Assembly: GCA_048886525.1 (NCBI GenBank)
Contig: JBHLKP010000001.1
Coordinates: 1-64,000 of the forward strand
Direction: 5' to 3'
From: Hodarchaeum sp048886525
GTDB lineage: Archaea; Asgardarchaeota; Heimdallarchaeia; Hodarchaeales; Hodarchaeaceae
DNA length: 64,000 nucleotides
Each line of letters begins with the position of its first letter. Positions within the stretch are counted from its first letter, which is position 1. The position numbers and the translations under genes are program-made. Below, piece after piece: positions 52,314 through 60,199 of the stretch. The notes below the pieces were generated by a model. That model was not told the origin of the DNA. It made no database searches and saw only the letters and a list, made by a program, of their open reading frames with translations.

Positions 52314-53102
52314 TTAAACAGTTATTGGTGACAGAAATGGGTCAAAAATTCCCGATGGAGAAACAATTAACATCTGTTGTCTATTTAATCTTTGATATTG
52401 CTTATATAACTCGTTTCGTATATTATCAGTTACAGGAAGACAATTTAAGATTCCTTTCACTTCCTCACCGAGTATTCCTGGAAAAAGCACCAATATCCCG
52501 AATAATTGCCGTGCTGGTGAGGTGAGAGAGGCGTAATGGTCAAGAGAAAGCTTAAATCGTAGTCCGAATTCTTCACCCCATAGCCCAATAATTCTGAAAT
52601 GTTCAAATAACTGTGGTTCCACAGCAGTTAGGTTTTTATCAAACCAGACCATAAAGTAGGGGACTATAGGAACTTTCTTTTGAAAGAAAAAATTTCTAAT
52701 ATGTAAACTCAGCATTTTCCAATACTTAAGTCGCAATCTAGGAGAAATTCCTTCAACAGATATAATTGCACGTGGATTTTCCTCAAACAAGTCAATAAGA
52801 ATCTCACTATCTATACTTCCGTCTAAAATGGCTTTTTGACTCACGTTATATAAGGAACTTCCAGTTTTTAGAAGGGATTGTGTTAAATCTGAAAGACCAT
52901 TAACAATATATAGACAGAATTTAAATTGTTTGACTATAAGACGATTGAACATTGTAGGAACAGTTGTTATCCTCCTGTAATCTCCCAATAACAATAAACT
53001 ACTTTGTGGATATGAGAAATTGATTCTCTCTGCAATATCCGAGGTGGGGATAATTGTTTTTGAACTAGATGGTCTAAGGATAAAATTATTTCTTTCTTTC
53101 AT
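52314..53102 (-). CDS. Hypothetical protein
   Basis: 262 residues on the minus strand between the two radical SAM genes. It is mixed helix and strand with YPQSSLLLLGDYRR and RAIISVEGISPRLRLKYWKML. It has no signal peptide or membrane helix and no cysteine cluster. The ATG at 53102 opens the frame. I do not recognise a family, and the opposite orientation argues against co-transcription with its neighbours. Confidence 0.7.
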   Translation of the reverse strand: MKERNNFILRPSSSKTIIPTSDIAERINFSYPQSSLLLLGDYRRITTVPTMFNRLIVKQFKFCLYIVNGLSDLTQSLLKTGSSLYNVSQKAILDGSIDSEILIDLFEENPRAIISVEGISPRLRLKYWKMLSLHIRNFFFQKKVPIVPYFMVWFDKNLTAVEPQLFEHFRIIGLWGEEFGLRFKLSLDHYASLTSPARQLFGILVLFPGILGEEVKGILNCLPVTDNIRNELYKQYQRLNRQQMLIVSPSGIFDPFLSPITV

Positions 53103-53495
53103 CTTGAACTCCGATTTAACATGATTTTCAGTTTCGATAGATGAAAAATAAATGTAATGACAAGAATATCTGACTATTGATTGATATTTAAGAGGATTAA
53201 AGGAGAACTGCGATTCTAAGGTATATTTTCAAACATTTTGAAATATGTCGGAAGATCTTATGATTCTTTCTTCAGATTACCATGTAAACTGAGTTTTAAA
53301 GATATTATTGAAGTTTAATTGCATTTCATTTATATTTCAGGTATAGATAATTTACAAGGAAAACATAAATGTTTATCTGAGGAATTTCTCCGGAATTCTA
53401 GATAAATTCTCCGGAAATAATAACGAATCATTAACGAAATTATATTCTAATTAAGCAAAATGATTATATCATATTACCTATTCAATTAACTAACG
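53103..53495. other. Intergenic region with TTCTCCGGAA repeats
   Basis: Mostly AT-rich and without a gene. Its one distinctive element is the pair of TTCTCCGGAA boxes at 53386-53416. The second radical SAM gene begins 80 bases later with no clear ribosome site, so its message may be leaderless. Confidence 0.45.
53386..53416. promoter_or_regulatory. Direct repeat of TTCTCCGGAA, 21 bases apart
   Basis: TTCTCCGGAA occurs at 53386-53395 and 53407-53416, start to start 21 bases, about two helical turns, so both would face the same side of the DNA. Each contains the palindrome TCCGGA, GC-rich in an AT-rich region. Lying 80-110 bases before the radical SAM gene, the pair looks like an operator. Confidence 0.5.
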
Positions 53496-54620
53496 ATGTG
53501 GAGAACTAGACCCGATCATTATTCTGTATGGAAAATTCCTGAAGTTAATACTAGACTGAATCGTTATTATCATATAATGAATGATGAAAAAATATCGCGC
53601 TATCTCTTAGCAAAAGCCCAACCAGTAGATATCGATTTGAGTACGGAACTTTCTGATCTTTGGTTAGAACATGACCGTCTAACTGAAGAGTTTCGTCAGT
53701 TTATCTATGATTATGACCAATGTTCTCAAGTAGCTGTCATACCTCAAGCAGTAGAACCGTCCTATCTTGATTTAAAGGTTCAAATTGCTGATGAAATATT
53801 AAAACAGTGTCGTTTTTGTGAAAGACGGTGTGAGATAGACCGAAGTAATAATAAGCTCGGAGTATGTAAAGTAGGAAAAAATGCAGTTGTCAGTTCTGCT
53901 TTTTTACATACAGGCGAGGAAACTGTTCTTGTTCCTTCTGGAACAATATTTTTCTCTGGTTGTACTTTTAAATGTGTTTTTTGTCAAAATAGCTCTATTA
54001 GTCAAAAGTGGAGAGATCCTAAGAGTAATATTATTCGTGATGGAGTCGAGCGGACTCCTAAACAAATCGCCGGTATCGCTGGTGGTTTGACCCGAGAAGG
54101 CGCCCGTAACATTAATTGGGTAGGTGGAGATCCTACCTCCAATCTTCACGTTATTCTCCATGTTTTACAGCACTTCGAGCTAAATATCTGCCAGTTATGG
54201 AATTCTAACATGTTTCTAAGTTTAGAAGGAATGAAATTAATACTAGATATTATGGATTTCTGGTTACCTGATCTTAAATATGCTGATGATGAATTTGCTA
54301 AACGGATGTCAAAAATTTCCGATTATTGGGCTGTAACTACTCGGAATATAAAATTGGCTCACGATAGGGGATCAGGAGAGATGATCATTAGACATCTAGT
54401 GATGCCTGGTCGTGTAGAGTTCGATACATATCCAATTTTAGAGTGGTGTGCAATTAATGTACCGAAGGCCTTAGTTAATGTAATGGGACAATACCACCCA
54501 TCACACCGAGTATCTCGTAAGACTTATCCCGATATCAACCGTAGGATAACGTATGATGAATTAACTAAAGCTCGTGATAAAGCAAGTGAATTGAAAATCC
54601 TTTGGCGTCCAGTATCTTGA
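53496..54620 (+). CDS. PflA-like radical SAM protein, second copy
   Basis: 374 residues. A region of about 105 residues precedes a Cys-rich module (CRFCERRCEIDRSNNKLGVC), and the iron-sulfur motif follows at Cys156-x3-Cys160-x2-Cys163 in SGCTFKCVFCQNSSIS. Later segments are INWVGGDPTSNLHVIL, DLKYADDEFAKRMS and IIRHLVMPGRV, the last typical of this PflA-activase-like group. It shares the overall plan of the protein encoded at 51229, and both may act on the same pathway, but the reaction is not evident. It starts at ATG 53496. Confidence 0.88.
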   Translation: MWRTRPDHYSVWKIPEVNTRLNRYYHIMNDEKISRYLLAKAQPVDIDLSTELSDLWLEHDRLTEEFRQFIYDYDQCSQVAVIPQAVEPSYLDLKVQIADEILKQCRFCERRCEIDRSNNKLGVCKVGKNAVVSSAFLHTGEETVLVPSGTIFFSGCTFKCVFCQNSSISQKWRDPKSNIIRDGVERTPKQIAGIAGGLTREGARNINWVGGDPTSNLHVILHVLQHFELNICQLWNSNMFLSLEGMKLILDIMDFWLPDLKYADDEFAKRMSKISDYWAVTTRNIKLAHDRGSGEMIIRHLVMPGRVEFDTYPILEWCAINVPKALVNVMGQYHPSHRVSRKTYPDINRRITYDELTKARDKASELKILWRPVS

Positions 54621-54724
54621 ATAATCAAACGACAAACGAAAACCTAACCAAATGTTAATTTTCTTTTCTCTTTATTTTTCCACCTCAATTTGATTAAATC
54701 CCACGAAATATAGAATCAAAGAGG

Positions 54725-54970
54725 ATGAAAGTAAATTTCTCACTAAAATTAATTCGCATAAGAAATATAAGGTTTGATTGCGGCAAAAGATCCTTAGACA
54801 AATATAGATATGTAATGGACCTACCTTTGCCATCTTTTAACAAAAATACTTCTATTGATCTCATTGAAAAGATTCTTCAAGATATACTTGCAATTTTGAA
54901 CACAGGGGACAAAGGAAAACTTGTAGGGATCATCACAAGATCTGATATTCTGGAACAATTTTCATATTAG
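54725..54970 (+). CDS. Short CBS-domain fragment
   Basis: 81 residues. The last 50 (VMDLPLPSFNKNTSIDLIEKILQ... KGKLVGIITRSDILEQFS) match one CBS domain: the proline-x-hydrophobic strand, the T/S-I helix and the closing GIITRSDIL. The usual second CBS domain and any enzyme part are missing, and the first 30 residues look scrambled. It may be the tail of a decayed cystathionine-synthase-like or regulator gene. The ribosome site (GAGG) is very close to its ATG, so expression is uncertain. Confidence 0.5.
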   Translation: MKVNFSLKLIRIRNIRFDCGKRSLDKYRYVMDLPLPSFNKNTSIDLIEKILQDILAILNTGDKGKLVGIITRSDILEQFSY

Positions 54971-54984
54971 TTTTTAAAGTATTT

Positions 54985-55554
54985 TTAGAATTTTGCTAGA
55001 GATTTCTTATCTAATATCTTATGAATTTCTATATAGTTGCTTATTATAAATCGGATAATAGTTTCAAAACCTTCTGCATTTTCAGTAAGCCCAAAATAAC
55101 CAACTTGAGGGATATCTTCTAAAACTTCTGGCTCACCAATATTTGAAACGAGTGGTTCATCTTGTTCTAATAATTCTACAAAAGCAATAGGAATAGGGAA
55201 TTCTTTATTTTCTTTCTGTAGTTTTCGATAGAATGTTTTTGCTGCTTTAAACGAATGCTCATTATTTTTCGAAAAAAGAATCATTGCACCTTCTTTTTCG
55301 TTATAATAAGTTTTTTCTAGCTTATCAATTAAATGTGGACTAATAGGCCTTATCAAATTTATTAGAATGCTCATTTGATCATATTCGAAGTGAAGTGGGA
55401 TAATTTCTAGCGATGTACTCACATTCTCCTTAGTAACTTGATCAGGATATTTTTGTACAAAAGATTGAATAATATGATCTACAGGTTTATCTGAAAAACT
55501 AAGAATGGCGATATTAAAAATTGTACTACTAGTGATTCTTTTATCAGACATCAT
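54985..55554 (-). CDS. Ras-like fold protein without a P-loop (possible pseudo-GTPase)
   Basis: 189 residues from ATG 55554 (GAGGAACC before it). The order of strands and helices follows a small GTPase. FNIAILSFSDKPVDHIIQSFVQKYP takes the place of the first strand and P-loop; GAMILFSKNNEHSFKAAKTFYRKL and IPIAFVELLEQDEP resemble the region around the NKxD strand; GYFGLTENAEGFETIIRFIISNY resembles the SAK end and last helix. The GxxxxGKS/T loop, the NKxD motif and the switch residues are absent, so it should not bind or hydrolyse GTP in the usual way. A remote Roadblock-type or unrelated fold is possible. It could compete with or scaffold the true GTPase. Confidence 0.65.
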   Translation of the reverse strand: MMSDKRITSSTIFNIAILSFSDKPVDHIIQSFVQKYPDQVTKENVSTSLEIIPLHFEYDQMSILINLIRPISPHLIDKLEKTYYNEKEGAMILFSKNNEHSFKAAKTFYRKLQKENKEFPIPIAFVELLEQDEPLVSNIGEPEVLEDIPQVGYFGLTENAEGFETIIRFIISNYIEIHKILDKKSLAKF

Positions 55555-55680
55555 TGGTTCCTCTTTAACTCATTTAAAGTTCCAAGATTAAAATATGAGC
55601 TTCTAACTCTAGCTTTATTCCATAAACATCATGCGTTTTTTAAGAGCTATTCTTTAACTTTTCTTTTTAGCTTTTCAGAC

Positions 55681-56006
55681 ATGTTGCTAGATTATCAAAT
55701 TCTTGTTAATCAAATATCAATGATCCTCTTTATACCATTTATACTCAATTTTATGGGTACACTTGGATCTATATTTTCCCATTAGTCATCATTAATGCTG
55801 GTCGGATTATTGAGAGAGATAATGACAATAAAACTCTTGATCTTATTTTAAGTGCTACTATTGAGCTTAAAAGAATAATATAAGCTAGGGCTTATAGCCC
55901 TAGCTATCAAAATGAGTAGTAAAGTTTGCTCTTGGTTCTTATTGCCGTATTAATAGTTTCCTTTATTACTAATAACTTAGGATCTGATAAATTCGAATTA
56001 TTATAA
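55681..56006 (+). pseudogene. Relic of an ABC-2 type transporter permease
   Basis: Three separated pieces read like one ABC-2 permease. 55681-55785 gives MLLDYQILVNQISMILFIPFILNFMG in one frame, then a TAG. From 55746 another frame continues YTWIYIFPLVIINAGRIIERDN and KTLDLILSATIELKRII, the conserved segment before the first coupling helix, ending in TAA at 55881-55883. A third piece, in the same frame as the second (55926-56006), gives LLLVLIAVLIVSFITNN, like the last membrane helix. A frameshift and internal stops make it inactive. A perfect 10-bp-stem palindrome lies between the second and third pieces. Confidence 0.6.
55883..55905. repeat. Perfect inverted repeat inside the permease relic
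   Basis: AGCTAGGGCT (55883-55892), a TAT loop, and AGCCCTAGCT (55896-55905) form a 10-bp perfect hairpin. No T run follows. It sits at the junction between the last two relic pieces and could be a terminator, the scar of a small insertion, or chance. Confidence 0.55.
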
Positions 56007-56073
56007 GCTCGATTTTATCAGGTAAACACTTATTTATTTGATATCAGAGATTAGACTGACCAGGTAAACCACG

Positions 56074-57147
56074 ATGCCACCATTTTATTTAGTTATTTTC
56101 TTGGGGTTATCGATTGGAATTGTTACTGGTCTTATATTACAACGGGGTAGGGTTTGCTCTAATTCTGCTTTCAGAAATCTATTATTAATTCGTGACTTTG
56201 ATCTTACTTTAATAATAATAATAGCCGTTTCAATTGAACTGATTGGGTATCAATTACTTGCAATAATCTCTATTCCCGAATTTACCTTTGTTTCAAATCC
56301 AATACCATTTTCTATTCTCTTTATTCCCTTAGGAAGTCTGTTATTTGGATTTGGGACTGCGATTGCAGGAGGTTGTGCTGGGGGAGTCTGTTATAGAATT
56401 GGCGAAGGATCATTAAAATCATTATTAGCATTTTTTGGATTTGCAGCAGGAATAGGGTTAATTTATGTCGAGCCACTGAAGTCTATTGTAGAAAATTTGA
56501 GAAATTCGACTAACTGGACAATAAATAATAAAGTGCCTTCTTTAGAAATTTTATTTCCTCGTTGGGTTTGGACTCTTGGAGCATTAATCCTCCTGATTTT
56601 TTCAATATATTATTATAAAAAGCATACATTAAGATTAGTACATTTAAGACCCCATTGGACTCCCATAATATCTGGATTCCTTCTTGGGGTAGTTGGAACA
56701 TTTGCTAGATTTTTTTCGACCTTATCAGGGAGACCTTTCGGGTTTTCAACAACTGATGGCATTGGCCAAATATTTTCCTTCCTTTTAAGTTCAATTGGTA
56801 TCGTTTTTATGCAATCGTTGGATTGGGCTGGATTCTTTATAATTGGGTTAATCGTTGGGTCGTTATTTTCCTCAATTCAGATCAAGGAATTTAAACTAAA
56901 AGTACCATCGAGAGGAGATACTTTACGTTTCTTTGGAGGAGGATTAATTTTGGGTACAGGAGCAATGCTTGCATTGGGTTGTAATTTCGGCCATATATTA
57001 GGGGGACTCCCAGAATTAGGTATATCCTCTGTATTTGCTACAGTTCTTATGATTCTAGGCAATTGGACAGGAACATATCTTTTATATAATATAATGAAGC
57101 AAGAAGTTCCTAAGTCTACTCCAATGTCCTTGGAGTTAATTGTATAG
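56074..57147 (+). CDS. TsuA/YeeE-like sulfur-compound transporter
   Basis: 357 residues, about nine to ten membrane helices in two similar halves. The family's key cysteines are present: Cys28 in QRGRVCSNSAF, Cys101 and Cys106 in AGGCAGGVCYRIGEGS, and Cys303 in ALGCNFGHILGG. TsuA (YeeE) proteins carry thiosulfate inward through cysteine relays. No separate YeeD-like protein is adjacent. The gene precedes the glycosyltransferase cluster on the same strand with a 30-base gap, so it may be the first gene of that transcript. The exact sulfur substrate is not shown by sequence. Confidence 0.9.
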   Translation: MPPFYLVIFLGLSIGIVTGLILQRGRVCSNSAFRNLLLIRDFDLTLIIIIAVSIELIGYQLLAIISIPEFTFVSNPIPFSILFIPLGSLLFGFGTAIAGGCAGGVCYRIGEGSLKSLLAFFGFAAGIGLIYVEPLKSIVENLRNSTNWTINNKVPSLEILFPRWVWTLGALILLIFSIYYYKKHTLRLVHLRPHWTPIISGFLLGVVGTFARFFSTLSGRPFGFSTTDGIGQIFSFLLSSIGIVFMQSLDWAGFFIIGLIVGSLFSSIQIKEFKLKVPSRGDTLRFFGGGLILGTGAMLALGCNFGHILGGLPELGISSVFATVLMILGNWTGTYLLYNIMKQEVPKSTPMSLELIV

Positions 57148-57177
57148 GGAAAATAAGTAGTTAAATCGGCGATAATT

Positions 57178-57927
57178 ATGGATTTTGAAATAACAGAATA
57201 CCAGAGAGTACTCTCAAGTTGCATAGTATTAATTCCAGCAAGGAATGAAGAAGACACCTTACCAAAATTACTCGGTCAGCTTTCAAGGTACAAACCTGAA
57301 ATGGTGGTCGTAGTTGATAATAACTCATCTGACAGAACAATGGAACTCGCCAAAAACTCTGGAGCCGTAGTAGTGTACGAAAGAAGAATAGGATATGGAT
57401 CCGCATGTTTAGCAGGAATTAGATTCATTTCATTGCTTCAAGTGAAACCAAAATATATTTGTTTCTTTGATGCTGATGGTCAGAGTAATGTTGAGGATAT
57501 AGTTAAGGTAGCTACTCCTGTATTAGCTAGAAAAACAAATTATTGCCAAGGAAGTCGAATGATTCTCAATAATTCTGTTAATTCTCTCACACTGATGGCA
57601 AGAATTGCTAATAATTTTTTTGCTAAATTGTTATCTATTCTGTTTAAACGAAAAATCACAGATCTTGGTCCACTGCGTGTAATGACTTGGGATACTCTAA
57701 TAAGCATAGATATGAGATCAATAGGATTTGGTTGGACTATTGAAATGTCCACAAAAATCCTAAAACAAAATGAAATGCATTTTGAGGTTCCTGTTAATTA
57801 TAATAGACGTTTTAAAGGAAAAAGTAAAATTTCTGGCAATTTCTCTACTGCGATAATGGCGGCTTTTATAATGGTGATAACTCTCTTTTCTACTCTTTTT
57901 TTCTGGAGGAATACAGATGTACAATAA
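57178..57927 (+). CDS. Family 2 glycosyltransferase (rSAM/selenodomain-type or DPM1-like)
   Basis: 249 residues. The GT-A start VLIPARNEEDTLPKLLG, VVVVDNNSSDRTMELA, FFDADGQSN (DxD-type metal site) and CQGSRMI are complete. No long hydrophobic region is visible except at the very C-terminus (IMAAFIMVITLFSTLFF), which may anchor it to the membrane. Its stop overlaps the next ATG by 11 bases, so it is translationally coupled to the TIGR04282-type protein. Such pairs occur in several bacteria and archaea. Confidence 0.88.
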   Translation: MDFEITEYQRVLSSCIVLIPARNEEDTLPKLLGQLSRYKPEMVVVVDNNSSDRTMELAKNSGAVVVYERRIGYGSACLAGIRFISLLQVKPKYICFFDADGQSNVEDIVKVATPVLARKTNYCQGSRMILNNSVNSLTLMARIANNFFAKLLSILFKRKITDLGPLRVMTWDTLISIDMRSIGFGWTIEMSTKILKQNEMHFEVPVNYNRRFKGKSKISGNFSTAIMAAFIMVITLFSTLFFWRNTDVQ

Positions 57928-58693
57928 TTCAAAAATTGGCATTATTCTATTTACAAAAGTTCCTTTACCTGGTTTTGTAAAAACTCGTTTGTCTCATCCT
58001 CAATTAGACGAAGAATTTGCTTCAAAACTCCAGATAGCAATGATAAAAGATACAATTCTCGGATTAAAAGAATTACAATTAAATTTTGTACCTATTTTAA
58101 CTTTTTTCCCAAGAAATTACTACAATTTTCTCGAAGAACACGTAATAAAGCCATTGATTCAAATATATCCTCAATTCATGAACAAATTTCAAATCATACC
58201 TCAAGAAGGAAGCAATATAGGGTCACGGTTTACCAATGCGTTTCGTTTTGCTTTTAAAAACCTTGACCTTGACTCCGTTATAATACTTGGTTCTGATACT
58301 CCTCATTTGCAGCCAAGTTTAGTAATGCAATCAATTGAAATCTTACAAAAAACAAGAAATGGAGCTGTTCTAGGACCATCTCAAAATGGAGGGTTTTACT
58401 TACTTGGACATAAAAAACCATTAATACAAAATATTGGTTCAATATTTGAAGAATCTTCTTCTTATGGAGAATTAGTTCATGCTATGAAACTTTTATCACT
58501 TAAGAGTAATGTTCATATCCTTCCTGAAGTAACTGATGTCGATACATATGAAAATCTAATAACTGTTCGAAATTTTATTAAAATCGCTTCATTCCCATCA
58601 ACTACGTTTTCTGAAACAATAATTTATTATCCGAGATTTACAGCAGAATTACTTAAAAAGCAAAATGAAACTTGTTGGAAAGATCAAGAATAG
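57917..58693 (+). CDS. TIGR04282/DUF2064-type nucleotidyltransferase-fold protein
   Basis: 258 residues. The pattern IILFTKVPLPGFVKTRL, EGSNIGSRFTNAFRFA, VIILGSDTPHL and GAVLGPSQNGGFYLLGHKKP identifies the TIGR04282 family (called transferase 1, rSAM/selenodomain-associated), which has a GT-A or molybdenum-cofactor-type transferase fold. The reaction is not established. It follows the GT2 gene with an 11-base overlap, the usual partner arrangement, and precedes a membrane GT2 gene by 30 bases. Confidence 0.9.
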   Translation: MYNNSKIGIILFTKVPLPGFVKTRLSHPQLDEEFASKLQIAMIKDTILGLKELQLNFVPILTFFPRNYYNFLEEHVIKPLIQIYPQFMNKFQIIPQEGSNIGSRFTNAFRFAFKNLDLDSVIILGSDTPHLQPSLVMQSIEILQKTRNGAVLGPSQNGGFYLLGHKKPLIQNIGSIFEESSSYGELVHAMKLLSLKSNVHILPEVTDVDTYENLITVRNFIKIASFPSTTFSETIIYYPRFTAELLKKQNETCWKDQE

Positions 58694-58723
58694 TCTTACG
58701 AGAATCTTTCAGTTTTCTCTTGT

Positions 58724-60166
58724 GTGGAGACTTACCAATTGGAAATTCAATTAGGAGCGATTTTTTGGATTTTTAGCGGATTTTTTTATTTAATTTGCAC
58801 TCTTTATTATGGCTTGGAATTAATACCTGCATATTTTAGACATAGAAATAGATTTCTCAATCCAGAAATACCTAATGATGAAAAAATTCAATCAATTTTG
58901 AGAGCAAAAAAACAGAGATTTCCTGCTATTAAATTTCAAATAACAACAAGGGGTAATGAAGTAGATGTTGTTAAAAGAGGAATTCAAAGTATCGCCGCTT
59001 TAGCTAGGAATAGCAAATTTATCAGCAGAAATATTGAATTATTAATTGTCACAGACAATCCAGATGAATTAAAGTTGTTTTCTGAATATATTAGAACCTT
59101 GAAGATTTCCTTCCAAACTGAAGTGATAGTAGTCCCTCAAGAATATCAAACACGAAACAACACGTTGTTGAAAGCAAGAAGCTTACAATACTCTCTTGAA
59201 TTCCGAAATTCAAAGAAATCTTCACTCCAAGACCTTAGGTCCTTTATCTTTTATCTAGATGCAGAGTCAACCATAAATGAGAAAAATTTCAGACGAATTG
59301 TTTACTCCATAATAGTTTCTACTAATAAAAAGATATTCGAAGGACCTATTATATACCCACATAAGTATTTCAAGGCGAATATCCTAAGTAGAAGAATGGA
59401 AGCAACTAGACCTTTTCATTGTCATCATTGCGTTCAAGTTATGATGAATCCCCCACCAATCCATTTACATGGCTCTAATCTGCTTGTTGAAGAATCTCTT
59501 GTCAATGAAATTACTTGGGATTTTGGTCGTTATAAAGAACAGCCTATACTGGCTGAGGATCTATTATTCGGGTTGAAAGCCTACTCAAAATATGGAAAGG
59601 ATATTTTCAGCTGGCATGGTGGTCAGATATCAGAACAACCTCCATTTTCTGTACGAGAATCCATTAATGCTCGTCTTAGATGGGTTTCAGGTGCTTGGCA
59701 AGCCATTTCTCTTATAAAAAAGGACTCATTCTTTTCTCAACAACCATGGAAAGTACGGGAAATGATTCTATTTCGTTTAAGATTAAGAATTGTCACTCAT
59801 TCTCTCTCTTTTTTTGCTTCCCTTTTTTTATGGATTGCTATCTTATTTTTTCTATTTCCATCGCTTTTTTCTAGTCTTATTATAGTCCCCAGTCAATTAC
59901 CAAGAAATTTTCGTGTCCTTCAGGGCTTAATCTCTCTTTTATTCTTTTTCCCAGGCACTATCTTTTGGATTTTCGGTATTTTGAATGGGCTATCTAAGAA
60001 CATCAAACCTCTTAATCTAACATGGAAAAGACAAATATTAGAATATGGAAAAATTATGGTTGTGACTCCTATTGCAGCTTCCATAGAAGCATTTTGTGCA
60101 TTATCAGCGACAGTTAGATGGATTATAGGAAAACCATACAATTCTTGGTACGTTACATCTAAGTAG
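58724..60166 (+). CDS. Membrane-bound GT2 glycosyltransferase
   Basis: 480 residues with two N-terminal and several C-terminal membrane helices. The central domain has ELLIVTDNPDELKLF, FIFYLDAESTINEKNF (DxE/DxD-like metal site), GSNLLVEESLVNEITWDF, AEDLLFGLKAYSK and RLRWVSGAWQAI (an RxxRW-like acceptor motif). This matches processive or membrane GT2 proteins resembling the Egh/ceramide-glycosyl type or cellulose-synthase-like group, and the sugar acceptor is probably a lipid. The start is GTG at 58724. Confidence 0.85.
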   Translation: METYQLEIQLGAIFWIFSGFFYLICTLYYGLELIPAYFRHRNRFLNPEIPNDEKIQSILRAKKQRFPAIKFQITTRGNEVDVVKRGIQSIAALARNSKFISRNIELLIVTDNPDELKLFSEYIRTLKISFQTEVIVVPQEYQTRNNTLLKARSLQYSLEFRNSKKSSLQDLRSFIFYLDAESTINEKNFRRIVYSIIVSTNKKIFEGPIIYPHKYFKANILSRRMEATRPFHCHHCVQVMMNPPPIHLHGSNLLVEESLVNEITWDFGRYKEQPILAEDLLFGLKAYSKYGKDIFSWHGGQISEQPPFSVRESINARLRWVSGAWQAISLIKKDSFFSQQPWKVREMILFRLRLRIVTHSLSFFASLFLWIAILFFLFPSLFSSLIIVPSQLPRNFRVLQGLISLLFFFPGTIFWIFGILNGLSKNIKPLNLTWKRQILEYGKIMVVTPIAASIEAFCALSATVRWIIGKPYNSWYVTSK

Positions 60167-60199
60167 TTTACCTCTAAAGATAAATAAGAGTTATCTACA

